Origin: Neorhizobium sp. UBA3556
GTDB taxonomy: Bacteria > Pseudomonadota > Alphaproteobacteria > Rhizobiales > Rhizobiaceae
Length of the DNA: 64,000 bases
Direction of reading: 5' to 3'
NCBI GenBank assembly: GCA_002376235.1
Contig: DFNX01000004.1
Location: 1 to 64,000 of the forward strand
Made by a program: the position numbers and the translations under genes. Positions 1 to 8,588 of the stretch are shown here, piece by piece. The notes beneath the pieces were generated by a model, which saw only the letters and a list, made by a program, of their open reading frames with translations, was not told where the DNA came from and did no database searches. Numbering within the stretch: the first letter of the stretch is position 1; every line of letters begins with the position of its first letter.

Positions 1-290
1 ACATCGTCGCTAGCAGCGCCGCCGGCCTGGTCAGTGAGCGGGTTATAAATCCGACGACCCGAAGGAGTCAACAGCGATTTTTAAAAAAATGTCATTTTTC
101 TCCAATAACATGCGCGCCGACGTTCACGGCTTAAATTTCGAGCATGCATAGATTTTCGGCAGCCGAAATGACCGCTCTCTGCTGACTGGAGTGTTGTGCG
201 CTGCTATGGCATTGCGGGACCTTCGCCATGCCCCATCGCGCAGATGGGTCTGATGGCGCAGAGGCCTGACGACACCGAAAGCGCATTATC
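1..290. other. Upstream spacer, no gene seen
   Basis: No open frame of convincing coding character lies before hrpB. Around 81-99 the sequence is AT-rich and contains a short palindrome (AAAAATG, one base, CATTTTT at 85-99). It may be a promoter region or the 3' flank of a gene lying outside the window. No tRNA or other RNA gene is recognisable. Confidence 0.4.
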
Positions 291-2780
291 ATGGAAAGAC
301 CGTCCCGAGAAAACAGCTCGAAGATTGCCGCACTCTCAAGCCTCCCTATTATAGAGGTGCTGGACGAACTCACTTCGACGCTCCGGGACAATCGACGGGC
401 GGTTCTTTCGGCACCACCCGGCGCAGGCAAGACGACGATGGTGCCGATTGCGCTGATCGAGGAGCCCTGGTGCACGGGCAAGGTCATCCTGCTCGAACCA
501 CGCCGGCTTGCGGCGCGTGCAGCGGCATCGCGGATGGCCACACTCAGGAAAGAGAATGTCGGGCAGACGATCGGTTACCGCATGCGGCTCGACACAAGGA
601 TCTCGCAGGCGACCAGGATAGAGGTCGTGACGGAAGGGGTGTTTTCCCGGATGATCCTCGACGATCCGGAACTTGCCGGCATCTCCGCGGTGATCTTCGA
701 CGAATTCCACGAACGCTCGCTCGATGCCGATTTCGGGCTGGCGCTGGCTCTCGACGCACAGTCGGCGCTTCGCGAGGACCTGCGCATATTGGTCATGTCG
801 GCAACGCTCGATACGGATCGCATCGCCACGCTGCTCGACGGGGCACCGGTGATCAAAAGCGAAGGGCGCAGTTTTCCGGTCGAGATCCTTTATAATGAGA
901 GAGGCCAGCAGGAGCGGGTCGAGGATGCTGTGGCGCGGGCGATCGAGAATGCTCACCGCGGTGAAGAGGGCTCCATTCTTGCCTTCCTGCCCGGGCAGGC
1001 GGAAATCAGGCGGGTCGCCGAGCGGCTGGAAGGCCGTTTCGATTCCAATACGGTAATCGCGCCGCTTTACGGCAACCTGACGCAACAGGAGCAGGATCTC
1101 GCGATCAAGCCCGCAGCGCCGGGCATGCGCAAGGTCGTGCTGGCCACATCGATCGCCGAGACGTCGATCACGATCGACGGGGTGCGGATCGTGATCGACA
1201 GCGGATTGCAGCGCCTGCCGGTATTCGAACCTTCCACGGGCATGACCCGACTGGAAACGGTGCGGGTATCGCAGGCCTCCGCCGACCAGCGGGCCGGCCG
1301 CGCCGGGCGAACTACGCCGGGTATCGCGATCAGGCTCTGGCATGCCGGACAGACGGCGGCACTGCCAGCCTTCACGCCGCCACAGATCCTGGCGAGCGAT
1401 CTTGCGGGCCTTGTGCTGGATCTTGCCCATTGGGGCGTGACCGACCCGACGACACTTGCCTTTCTCGATCCGCCGCCCGGCCCGGCTTTTGCCGAGGCGA
1501 AAGCCCTGCTCATCCTGCTCGGCGCGCTGGACGATGGCGGCCGGCTGACGCCAAGGGGCCGTCTCATCCGCCAGCTGGCATTGCCGCCACGGCTGGCGGC
1601 GATGGTCATTCGCGCGGACGAAGATGGCCGAGGACGCGAGGCAAGCCTTCTTGCGGTGCTTCTGACCGAACAGGGTCTTGGCGGAAACGATATCGATCTC
1701 GACGAGCGGTTGCGCCGGTTCCGCACCGAGCGCAGCGACAGGGCACAGGCCAGCCGGGGGCTTGCCGGCAGGATCGCCGACAGCCTGCCGAACAGGGCCA
1801 GTCAGCAGCCGGGTGGTTCGGCGGGACAGCTTCTGCTGCATGCCTATCCCGACAGGATCGCGCTGCAGCGCGGCGGCAAGGGAAGATTCGTGATGGCCAA
1901 TGGCCGGGGCGCGGAAGTATCGGAAAACGAACGGCTCGCCGGCGCCTCCATGCTGGTGATTGCCGATGTGAGTGGACGGGCGGCGCGGCCGCGCATTCTC
2001 AGCGCCGCGGAAATCTCGCGTTCGGAAGTGGAGGCGGAGATGGGTGAGGCCATTCAATCCACCGAGGAGTGCTTTTTCGACCCGGCAAGCCGTCAGGTTC
2101 GCGCACGCCAGATCACCCGGCTCGGGGCGATCGTGTTCAACGAAAAGCCATTGCCGAAACCGACGGGCGAACAGGCAGCACGGGCACTGGCCGATGGCGT
2201 GCGGCAGTTCGGGATGCAAAACCTGCCGTTTTCGAAAGAAGCACTGCAGTTCAGAGACAGGCTGGGCTTTCTTCACCACTCGCTCGGTGAGCCCTGGCCG
2301 GATGTCAGCGATGATGCGCTCGTCGACCGCCTCGACGACTGGTTCATTCCCTATCAGGGCAATACGTCCGCACTTGCCGCGATCTCTGCTGCAAGCCTGT
2401 CGGATGGTCTGCGTTCGTTGGTGCCGCATGACCTGCTGCACACTATGAACCGGCTGGCGCCAACCCATTTCGAGGCTCCGACCGGCCAGCGCCATCCGAT
2501 CCAATATGACGGTGAAGAACCGGTACTGACGATCCGTGTGCAGGAACTGTTCGGCCTCAAGAGCCACCCGTCGATCGCGAACGGCAAGCTGCCCCTGCTT
2601 CTCGAATTGACATCCCCCGCACACCGGCCCATCCAGACGACACGCGACCTGCCCGGCTTCTGGTCGGGATCCTGGAAGGACGTCCGGGCGGAGATGCGTG
2701 GCCGATATCCCCGGCATCCATGGCCGGAAAACCCGATCGACGCCAACCCGACAACCCGTGCCAAACCAAGAGGCACGTGA
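291..2780 (+). CDS. hrpB: ATP-dependent helicase HrpB
   Basis: This is a DExH-box (DEAH/RHA) superfamily 2 helicase of the HrpB type, 829 residues, the usual length of the bacterial family. The Walker A motif APPGAGKTT lies near residue 41 and the DExH motif DEFHER near residue 140. The arginine-finger region SADQRAGRAGR lies near residue 330, followed by the HA2 and HrpB C-terminal regions. The biological substrate of HrpB is poorly defined in bacteria, and the RNA helicase role is inferred from the family. It is followed after about 70 bases by actS on the same strand. A long frame on the opposite strand across the gene is a composition artefact. Confidence 0.95.
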   Translation: MERPSRENSSKIAALSSLPIIEVLDELTSTLRDNRRAVLSAPPGAGKTTMVPIALIEEPWCTGKVILLEPRRLAARAAASRMATLRKENVGQTIGYRMRLDTRISQATRIEVVTEGVFSRMILDDPELAGISAVIFDEFHERSLDADFGLALALDAQSALREDLRILVMSATLDTDRIATLLDGAPVIKSEGRSFPVEILYNERGQQERVEDAVARAIENAHRGEEGSILAFLPGQAEIRRVAERLEGRFDSNTVIAPLYGNLTQQEQDLAIKPAAPGMRKVVLATSIAETSITIDGVRIVIDSGLQRLPVFEPSTGMTRLETVRVSQASADQRAGRAGRTTPGIAIRLWHAGQTAALPAFTPPQILASDLAGLVLDLAHWGVTDPTTLAFLDPPPGPAFAEAKALLILLGALDDGGRLTPRGRLIRQLALPPRLAAMVIRADEDGRGREASLLAVLLTEQGLGGNDIDLDERLRRFRTERSDRAQASRGLAGRIADSLPNRASQQPGGSAGQLLLHAYPDRIALQRGGKGRFVMANGRGAEVSENERLAGASMLVIADVSGRAARPRILSAAEISRSEVEAEMGEAIQSTEECFFDPASRQVRARQITRLGAIVFNEKPLPKPTGEQAARALADGVRQFGMQNLPFSKEALQFRDRLGFLHHSLGEPWPDVSDDALVDRLDDWFIPYQGNTSALAAISAASLSDGLRSLVPHDLLHTMNRLAPTHFEAPTGQRHPIQYDGEEPVLTIRVQELFGLKSHPSIANGKLPLLLELTSPAHRPIQTTRDLPGFWSGSWKDVRAEMRGRYPRHPWPENPIDANPTTRAKPRGT

Positions 2781-2849
2781 CAGGATGTCACGTCCTGTGG
2801 AATACTGAACCGATTTAAGAGGTTTGGTTACATTAAGGCCTATACAATA

Positions 2850-4181
2850 ATGTCCGAAACTATGTTGCATAATACAGACATGTCGTCAGCGCAGGGTGGC
2901 CAGATCGGCCATGTGAGCCGCAGCATCCGATTACAGACGCTGGTGAGGCTGAGATGGCTTGCCGTGGCGGGGCAGACGATCACCGTTGTGATCATCTGGG
3001 GTGTACTCGGTTTCCCGATGCCGATCGCCCAGGCGACCATCTTGATCGCCGCCTTGGCGGTTGCTAACCTCATCCTGTCGGCATGGTTTCCGGCCACGCA
3101 CCGGCTCGGGCCGAAATCGGCGCTGGCGCTGCTCTGCTTCGACCTTCTCCAGATGGGCGCGCTTCTTTTCATCACCGGGGGGCTCGGCAATCCGTTCGCG
3201 CCGCTGATCTGTGTGCCGGTGATCATTGCCTTTGCATCACAACCATTGCGGCATTCGTTGATATTGCTGGCCTTTGCGCTTCTATGCACGACGGTGCTGT
3301 CGCTCTCCCCCTACCCGGTTCCGTGGTACGAAGGAGAGCATCTGCGGATCCAGCCGATCATGCAGCTCGGCGTATGGTTCTCGATTGCCTCGATGATGGT
3401 GTTTGCGGCTTTCTACGCTTACCGCGTTTCCCACGAGGCGAGCCTGCTTGCCGATGCACTCGTGGCAACGGAAATGATTCTGGAGCGGGAAAAACATCTC
3501 GGCCAGCTGGATGGCCTCGCTGCTGCTGCTGCCCATGAACTGGGGACGCCACTTGCCACGATCAGCGTCGTCGCCAAGGAGATGGAGCGCGAACTCGGGA
3601 ATGACGAGCGTTTCAAGGAGGACGTACAGCTGTTGCGCAGCCAGAGCGAGCGGTGCCGCGATATCCTGCGTCGGCTGGCCTCACTGCCTGCCGAAGGGGA
3701 AGAGCATCTGAGGCGCCTTCCACTTTCCTCGATGATGGAAGAGGTCATCGCTCCGCACCGGCAATTCGATATCGACATCAAGCTGGTCAAGAAGACTGAT
3801 GGTGGCCACGAGCCGGTGGGCGCTCGAAACCCCGGCATTCTTTACGGCCTCGGCAATCTGATCGAGAACGCGGTCGACTATGCTAAAAGCCAGCTGATCA
3901 TATCGGTCGAGTATGACGACCAGCGGGTGAAAATTACCATCGAGGACGATGGGCCGGGTTATTCGTCTCTCATCCTATCGCGGATAGGGGAGCCTTATAT
4001 GACATCCCGGACGCGCGAGCGAAGCGAACATGCCGGTGGCCTTGGCTTAGGGCTTTTCATCGCCAAAACCTTGCTCGAGCGTTCCGGCGCGTCGATCCGC
4101 TTCAGCAATCGCGGCGACGGCCAGGCTGGTGCGCGCATTCGAATTGAATGGCCTAGATCAATTATGGACAGGCCAATTTGA
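2850..4181 (+). CDS. actS: Redox-sensing histidine kinase ActS (RegB/PrrB family)
   Basis: Membrane sensor kinase of 443 residues with an N-terminal half of about six hydrophobic segments (residues 28-200). It carries the quinone-binding heptapeptide GGLGNPF of the RegB family near residue 111. The phospho-acceptor is His229 in HELGTPLA. A cysteine, Cys269, follows exactly 40 residues later in ERCRDILRR, the same spacing as His225 and Cys265 of Rhodobacter RegB. The ATPase domain has an N box (ENAVDYA) and G boxes (DDGPGY, GGLGLGLF). RegB-type kinases couple redox state to respiration, carbon and nitrogen metabolism; in rhizobia ActS is linked to acid tolerance. An in-frame ATG at 2880 is an alternative start. 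The partner regulator follows directly. Confidence 0.93.
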   Translation: MSETMLHNTDMSSAQGGQIGHVSRSIRLQTLVRLRWLAVAGQTITVVIIWGVLGFPMPIAQATILIAALAVANLILSAWFPATHRLGPKSALALLCFDLLQMGALLFITGGLGNPFAPLICVPVIIAFASQPLRHSLILLAFALLCTTVLSLSPYPVPWYEGEHLRIQPIMQLGVWFSIASMMVFAAFYAYRVSHEASLLADALVATEMILEREKHLGQLDGLAAAAAHELGTPLATISVVAKEMERELGNDERFKEDVQLLRSQSERCRDILRRLASLPAEGEEHLRRLPLSSMMEEVIAPHRQFDIDIKLVKKTDGGHEPVGARNPGILYGLGNLIENAVDYAKSQLIISVEYDDQRVKITIEDDGPGYSSLILSRIGEPYMTSRTRERSEHAGGLGLGLFIAKTLLERSGASIRFSNRGDGQAGARIRIEWPRSIMDRPI

Positions 4182-4244
4182 TCTAGCTCCAATTTTATTG
4201 TGTTCTATATGATAATTGGGATCCATCGATCCCGGAGAATGAAG

Positions 4245-4820
4245 ATGGAAACAACACTGCCGCAATCCAATCCTCAGAACGAGGATTACATTGGTTCCGA
4301 CCCTTCGCTGTTGATCGTTGACGATGACGGGCCGTTTTTGCGCCGTCTGGCACGCGCCATGGAAACCCGCGGCTTTGCCGTGGAGGCGGCAGAAACGGTT
4401 GCCGAAGGCATCGCGAAAGTGCGCCAGAAGGCGCCGAAATATGCTGTCGTCGACCTTCGCCTGGGTGATGGCAATGGTCTCGACGTCATCGAGACAATCA
4501 GGCAGTTTCGTCAGGATACCCGCGTCATCGTATTGACCGGCTACGGAAACATCGCGACTGCCGTAACTGCGGTCAAGCTTGGCGCGGTCGATTATCTCTC
4601 CAAGCCTGCCGATGCCGACGACGTGTTCAATGCTTTGACGCAGCGCCCCGGGGAAAAGGCCGACCTGCCGGAAAACCCGATGTCTGCGGATCGCGTGCGT
4701 TGGGAACATATCCAGCGCGTTTACGAAATGTGCGAACGCAATGTTTCGGAAACGGCAAGACGGCTGAACATGCATCGCCGTACGTTGCAGCGCATTCTCG
4801 CCAAGCGGGCGCCTAAATAA
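4245..4820 (+). CDS. actR: Response regulator ActR (RegA/PrrA family)
   Basis: Two-component response regulator of 191 residues, partner of ActS. The receiver domain holds the acidic pocket IVDDD near residue 26 and the phospho-acceptor Asp70 in VVDLRLGDGNG. A short linker leads to a Fis-type helix-turn-helix at the extreme C terminus (SETARRLNMHRRTLQRIL), as in RegA and ActR. The frame stays open to 4200, but the GGAG at 4234-4237 sits seven bases before the ATG at 4245, so I place the start there. The last codons lie inside a strong inverted repeat. Confidence 0.93.
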   Translation: METTLPQSNPQNEDYIGSDPSLLIVDDDGPFLRRLARAMETRGFAVEAAETVAEGIAKVRQKAPKYAVVDLRLGDGNGLDVIETIRQFRQDTRVIVLTGYGNIATAVTAVKLGAVDYLSKPADADDVFNALTQRPGEKADLPENPMSADRVRWEHIQRVYEMCERNVSETARRLNMHRRTLQRILAKRAPK

Positions 4821-4829
4821 GGCGCCCGC
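4805..4829 (+). terminator. Inverted repeat spanning the actR stop codon
   Basis: Perfect 10-bp arms (GCGGGCGCCT and AGGCGCCCGC) are separated by five bases and contain the actR stop codon. No T-run follows directly. A smaller hairpin (TGGCCT, two bases, AGGCCA) at 4838-4851 is followed by TTTT. Together they probably end actR transcription or protect its 3' end. This is inferred from structure only. Confidence 0.5.
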
Positions 4830-4890
4830 CCGGAGTTTGGCCTCCAGGCCATTTTAGATTGAAGCGGTTCCCGCTTGTTGCGGGACCGGA

Positions 4891-5379
4891 CTACACGTCG
4901 TCAAAACTCTTTCCGGTCGACCATTCCGCCATCATCAGTCGATGAGCGGCAGCGCGCGAAAAATCAAGCATCAGCGACTTGCGCGTTGGCGGAGCGAGCT
5001 TGTGCTCTGATGCGTCGCGCAGGAGATGGGCACCATAACCATCCGATAGCAGCAGACCGCAGTCTTCCGGGAAGATTTCGAGCGGCACATCCTTGTGCGT
5101 GGCAAACAGAAGCCTGTCACAATAGGCGCGATAATCCGGCCACTTGCGATCGATGCGAAAATCCTCGATCGACGTCTTGATCTCGACAATCCAGATTTCC
5201 CCCTTGTCCGACACCGTGATCAGGTCGGCGCGGCGGCCGTTGGGCAGCACGAGTTCGGGCAGAACCGCATGTCGCATGTCGTGCAGCAGGATCTGCACGC
5301 CCTTGCGGACCATCATCGCGCGGGCTGATTGGCGACCGTCGATCAGAGGATTGTCGTTCACGACACTCAATATCGTCAT
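4891..5379 (-). CDS. mmcB: DNA repair protein MmcB-related (PD-(D/E)XK nuclease fold)
   Basis: Protein of 162 residues matching the MmcB/DUF1052 family of alphaproteobacteria, named after a Caulobacter mitomycin-C-induced gene. A probable nuclease core is visible as RRADLITV near residue 49, followed by IWIVEIKTS, which supplies the acidic residue and E-x-K of the PD-(D/E)XK fold. The start is supported by AAGGAG a few bases upstream. The gene is convergent with actR and divergent from the L,D-transpeptidase gene. The family assignment is firm. The exact repair reaction is not established by the sequence. Confidence 0.88.
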   Translation of the reverse strand: MTILSVVNDNPLIDGRQSARAMMVRKGVQILLHDMRHAVLPELVLPNGRRADLITVSDKGEIWIVEIKTSIEDFRIDRKWPDYRAYCDRLLFATHKDVPLEIFPEDCGLLLSDGYGAHLLRDASEHKLAPPTRKSLMLDFSRAAAHRLMMAEWSTGKSFDDV

Positions 5380-5565
5380 GGCGGCTCCTTAACCGTTACT
5401 CAGGGCAGCATTGTGAATGTTGCAAAAACACAATGGCCTTTTCAATTCGTCTCCTGCCGACGCGCTGAGTGGCTGCGCAACTTGCCAACCGCAATCGAAT
5501 GGAAAATAACGGTTTCGACGGCGGCTTCACGCCATTTCAATCGATCGTTTCACCAAGAGATATTC

Positions 5566-6237
5566 ATGCGCTTTCGCAACAGCATGCTCGCACTCGGCCT
5601 GTTGGCAACCGCTGCCCTGGCCGGCTGCTCGACCACGTCCGAAACAGCCAAAACCGACGCACCGGTTCGCGTCGAGACGGCCCAGATCTTCACCGATTCT
5701 TATGGTTCGGTAACAGATGCAGGCTATACCCTGCCGGCCATTCCGATCAACCGCGTCAAGCAGCAATTCGTCCGCCAGATCGTCACGTACGAGACCGCGG
5801 AAAAGCCGGGCACGGTTATCGTGAATACGCGCGAGCGCTTCCTCTATTACATCATGCCGGGCGGCCGGGCGATGCGCTACGGCATCGGCGTCGGCAAGGC
5901 GGGCTTTGCATGGTCGGGCACCGCCTATGTCGCCTGGAAGCAGGAATGGCCAATGTGGCATCCGCCGAAGGAAATGGCGGCTCGCAAACCGGATATCGCC
6001 AAGTATGTCGAAAAGGGTATGGGTCCGGGGCTGAACAATCCGCTCGGCGCGCGCGCCATGTATCTGTTCAACGAAAAGGGACAGGACACTCTGTTCCGCC
6101 TGCACGGCACGCCGGAATGGGCGTCGATCGGAACGGCCGCGTCTTCCGGCTGCATTCGCCTGATGAACCAGGACGTAATCGACCTCTATAGCCGCGTCCG
6201 TCCGGGCAAGGCGACCAAGGTCGTCGTGATCCAGTAA
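5566..6237 (+). CDS. L,D-transpeptidase lipoprotein (YkuD/ErfK domain)
   Basis: A 223-residue exported lipoprotein. The signal peptide ends in the lipobox LAGC with the lipidated Cys at 21. The YkuD domain spans about residues 75-223 and has the catalytic signature LHGT followed by SSGCIRL, with the nucleophile at Cys196. Such enzymes make 3-3 cross-links in peptidoglycan or attach proteins to it; rhizobia carry many and depend on them for polar growth. The frame stays open upstream to 5329, but the ATG at 5566 follows an AAGAGA stretch and starts a proper signal peptide. A strong terminator follows. Confidence 0.92.
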   Translation: MRFRNSMLALGLLATAALAGCSTTSETAKTDAPVRVETAQIFTDSYGSVTDAGYTLPAIPINRVKQQFVRQIVTYETAEKPGTVIVNTRERFLYYIMPGGRAMRYGIGVGKAGFAWSGTAYVAWKQEWPMWHPPKEMAARKPDIAKYVEKGMGPGLNNPLGARAMYLFNEKGQDTLFRLHGTPEWASIGTAASSGCIRLMNQDVIDLYSRVRPGKATKVVVIQ

Positions 6238-6258
6238 GGCGGATCAAAACTGAAACCG

Positions 6259-6293
6259 AAAAAGCCGCCGAGGATTTCCCGGCGGCTTTTTTG
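6259..6293 (+). terminator. Rho-independent terminator after the L,D-transpeptidase gene
   Basis: A 9-bp stem (AAGCCGCCG and CGGCGGCTT) with a nine-base loop is followed directly by a run of six T. It lies about 20 bases past the transpeptidase stop codon, and also separates that gene from the convergent malate synthase gene. Confidence 0.85.
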
Positions 6294-6309
6294 TTGACGC
6301 TTTTTGGGA

Positions 6310-8493
6310 TCAGCCGGCTAGCTTTGCCTTCAATTCCAGCCTGCGGCGATGCAGGACCGGTTCGGTATAGCCATTCGGCTGTTCACGGCCCTTCAGGACG
6401 AGATCGAGGGCTGCCTGAAATGCGATCGAGCCGTCGAAATCTTTTGCCATCGGCACATAAAGCGAATCGCCTTCATTCTGTCCGTCGACCACGTTCGCCA
6501 TGCGTTTCATCGTCTCGACGATCTGGTCCGCAGTGACGACCTTGTGGTGCAGCCAGTTCGCCATGTGCTGGGCCGAGATACGCAGGGTGGCGCGGTCTTC
6601 CATCAGGCCGACATTGTTGATGTCCGGCACCTTTGAACAACCGACACCCTGATCGATCCAGCGCACGACGTAGCCCAGAATTCCTTGCGCGTTGTTATCG
6701 AGCTCGCGCTGGATTTCCTCCGGCGTCCAATCGGGGCGCGGCGCGACCGGCACGGATAGAATGTCCGAGAGCTTTGCACGGGTGCGGCTCTTCAGGCTCT
6801 TCTGGACCGCCGACACATCGACCGTGTGATAATGGGTGGCGTGCAGAGTTGCGGCTGTCGGCGACGGAACCCACGCCGTGTTGGCGCCCGCTTTCGGATG
6901 TCCGATCTTCTGTTCCAGCATTGCGGCCATCAGGTCCGGCATGGCCCACATGCCCTTGCCGATCTGCGCATGGCCGGATAGGCCGCATTCGAGGCCGATA
7001 TCGACATTCCAGTTCTCGTAGGCAGCAATCCATGCCGCCTGCTTCATGTCGCCCTTGCGGATCATCGGGCCGGCTTCCATCGAGGTGTGGATCTCGTCGC
7101 CAGTGCGATCGAGGAAGCCGGTATTGATGAAGACGACACGGTCCTTTGCCGCGCGGATCGCTTCCTTGAGGTTGACCGTGGTGCGGCGTTCCTCGTCCAT
7201 GATGCCCATCTTGATGGTGTTCTCGGCCAAGCCGAGCGCCTGTTCGACGCGGGTGAAGATTTCGGCGGCGAAAGCGACTTCTTCTGGTCCGTGCATCTTG
7301 GGCTTCACCACATACATGGAGCCAAGGCGGGAATTCTTTTTCCGTCCGTTGGGGCCGACATCATGGATGGCGATGAGCGCCGTTACCATCGCATCCATAA
7401 TGCCTTCCGGCACTTCGTTTCCATCGCGATCGAGGACGGCCGGATTGGTCATCAGGTGGCCGACATTTCGGATCAACATCAGCGAGCGGCATTTCAGCTC
7501 GAAACTCGAGCCATCCGGTGCCGTGTATTCCAGATCGGGATTGAGTTTGCGGGTGAAGCTTTTGCCGCCCTTGGAGACTTCTTCCGTCAGGTCGCCCTTC
7601 ATCAAACCAAGCCAGTTGCGATAGACGACGACCTTGTCTTCCGCATCGACCGCGGCAACGGAATCCTCGCAGTCCATGATCGTGGTGATCGCGGATTCGA
7701 CCCAGACGTCGGAAATTTTAGCCGGATCATCTTTGCCGATTGCTGTGGTCGCATCGATCAGGATTTCGACATGGAGATTGTTCTTCTTCAACAGGATCTG
7801 CGTCGGTGCAGCCGTGTCTCCGAGATAGCCGGCGAATTGAGACGGATCTGTCAGGCCCGTCACCTCCCCATTGGTCAATGTGACGAACAGGGCTGCCTCA
7901 CCGACGTTGAACGAAGCGGCCTCCTTCCAGCTGCCGCCGGCCAGCGGCGCAGAGCGATCGAGAAAATCGCGCACCCAGGCGATGACTTTCGCACCGCGGG
8001 CTGGATTATAGCCCTTGCTGCTCCCTTGGCCCTTCTCGGCACCATCAGCTTCCGAAATCGCGTCGGTGCCGTAAAGCGCATCATAGAGCGAACCCCAGCG
8101 GGCGTTTGCCGCGTTCAGCGCATAACGGGCATTCATGACCGGCACAACGAGCTGCGGTCCGGCGATCTGGGCGATTTCGGGATCGACGTTTTCGGTCGAG
8201 ACCTGAAAATCGGGGCCTTCGGGCAGAAGGTAACCGATTTCACGCAGAAATGCTTCGTAAGCAGCGATATCGCTTGGCGCACCGTTTTGACGATACCAAT
8301 CATCAATCTTTACCTGAAAGGCATCGCGCGTGGCCAGAAGCTCGCGGTTCTTCGGCGCAAGGCCGTGGACGATGTTCGAGAACTCCGCGAAAAACCGGTC
8401 GGAATCCACGCCCGTGCCCGGCATGGCTTCCTCGACCAGAAAACGATGAAGCTGTTCGTCAATCTTGAGACCGGCGATATCCTTGCGTGCCAT
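6310..8493 (-). CDS. glcB: Malate synthase G
   Basis: Catalyses glyoxylate plus acetyl-CoA to malate, the second step of the glyoxylate shunt, in the cytosol. At 727 residues it has the monomeric G-isoform length (about 723) rather than the 530 of the A form. Recognisable blocks include MDCEDSVAAVDAEDK near residue 273 and the G-type insertion between the barrel strands. AMPDLMAAML lies in the C-terminal half. No isocitrate lyase gene is in the window, which is common in rhizobia. Its promoter must lie in the 95 bases before the start, downstream of the hydantoinase gene, unless the two genes are cotranscribed. Confidence 0.96.
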   Translation of the reverse strand: MARKDIAGLKIDEQLHRFLVEEAMPGTGVDSDRFFAEFSNIVHGLAPKNRELLATRDAFQVKIDDWYRQNGAPSDIAAYEAFLREIGYLLPEGPDFQVSTENVDPEIAQIAGPQLVVPVMNARYALNAANARWGSLYDALYGTDAISEADGAEKGQGSSKGYNPARGAKVIAWVRDFLDRSAPLAGGSWKEAASFNVGEAALFVTLTNGEVTGLTDPSQFAGYLGDTAAPTQILLKKNNLHVEILIDATTAIGKDDPAKISDVWVESAITTIMDCEDSVAAVDAEDKVVVYRNWLGLMKGDLTEEVSKGGKSFTRKLNPDLEYTAPDGSSFELKCRSLMLIRNVGHLMTNPAVLDRDGNEVPEGIMDAMVTALIAIHDVGPNGRKKNSRLGSMYVVKPKMHGPEEVAFAAEIFTRVEQALGLAENTIKMGIMDEERRTTVNLKEAIRAAKDRVVFINTGFLDRTGDEIHTSMEAGPMIRKGDMKQAAWIAAYENWNVDIGLECGLSGHAQIGKGMWAMPDLMAAMLEQKIGHPKAGANTAWVPSPTAATLHATHYHTVDVSAVQKSLKSRTRAKLSDILSVPVAPRPDWTPEEIQRELDNNAQGILGYVVRWIDQGVGCSKVPDINNVGLMEDRATLRISAQHMANWLHHKVVTADQIVETMKRMANVVDGQNEGDSLYVPMAKDFDGSIAFQAALDLVLKGREQPNGYTEPVLHRRRLELKAKLAG

Positions 8494-8588
8494 GCGGCTT
8501 CTCCCTCATATGCCTTATGTTTTTCCGTGCCGCCACTTTGCCCGCGAGATACGGAGTGTCAATGCGCCGAAAGCTCAAGGCGGTTCGG

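Noticed and set aside
336..2870. An 844-codon open frame antisense to hrpB
   Set aside because: It mirrors the codon pattern of hrpB in high-GC DNA and gives a peptide with no recognisable domain; hrpB itself is unmistakable.
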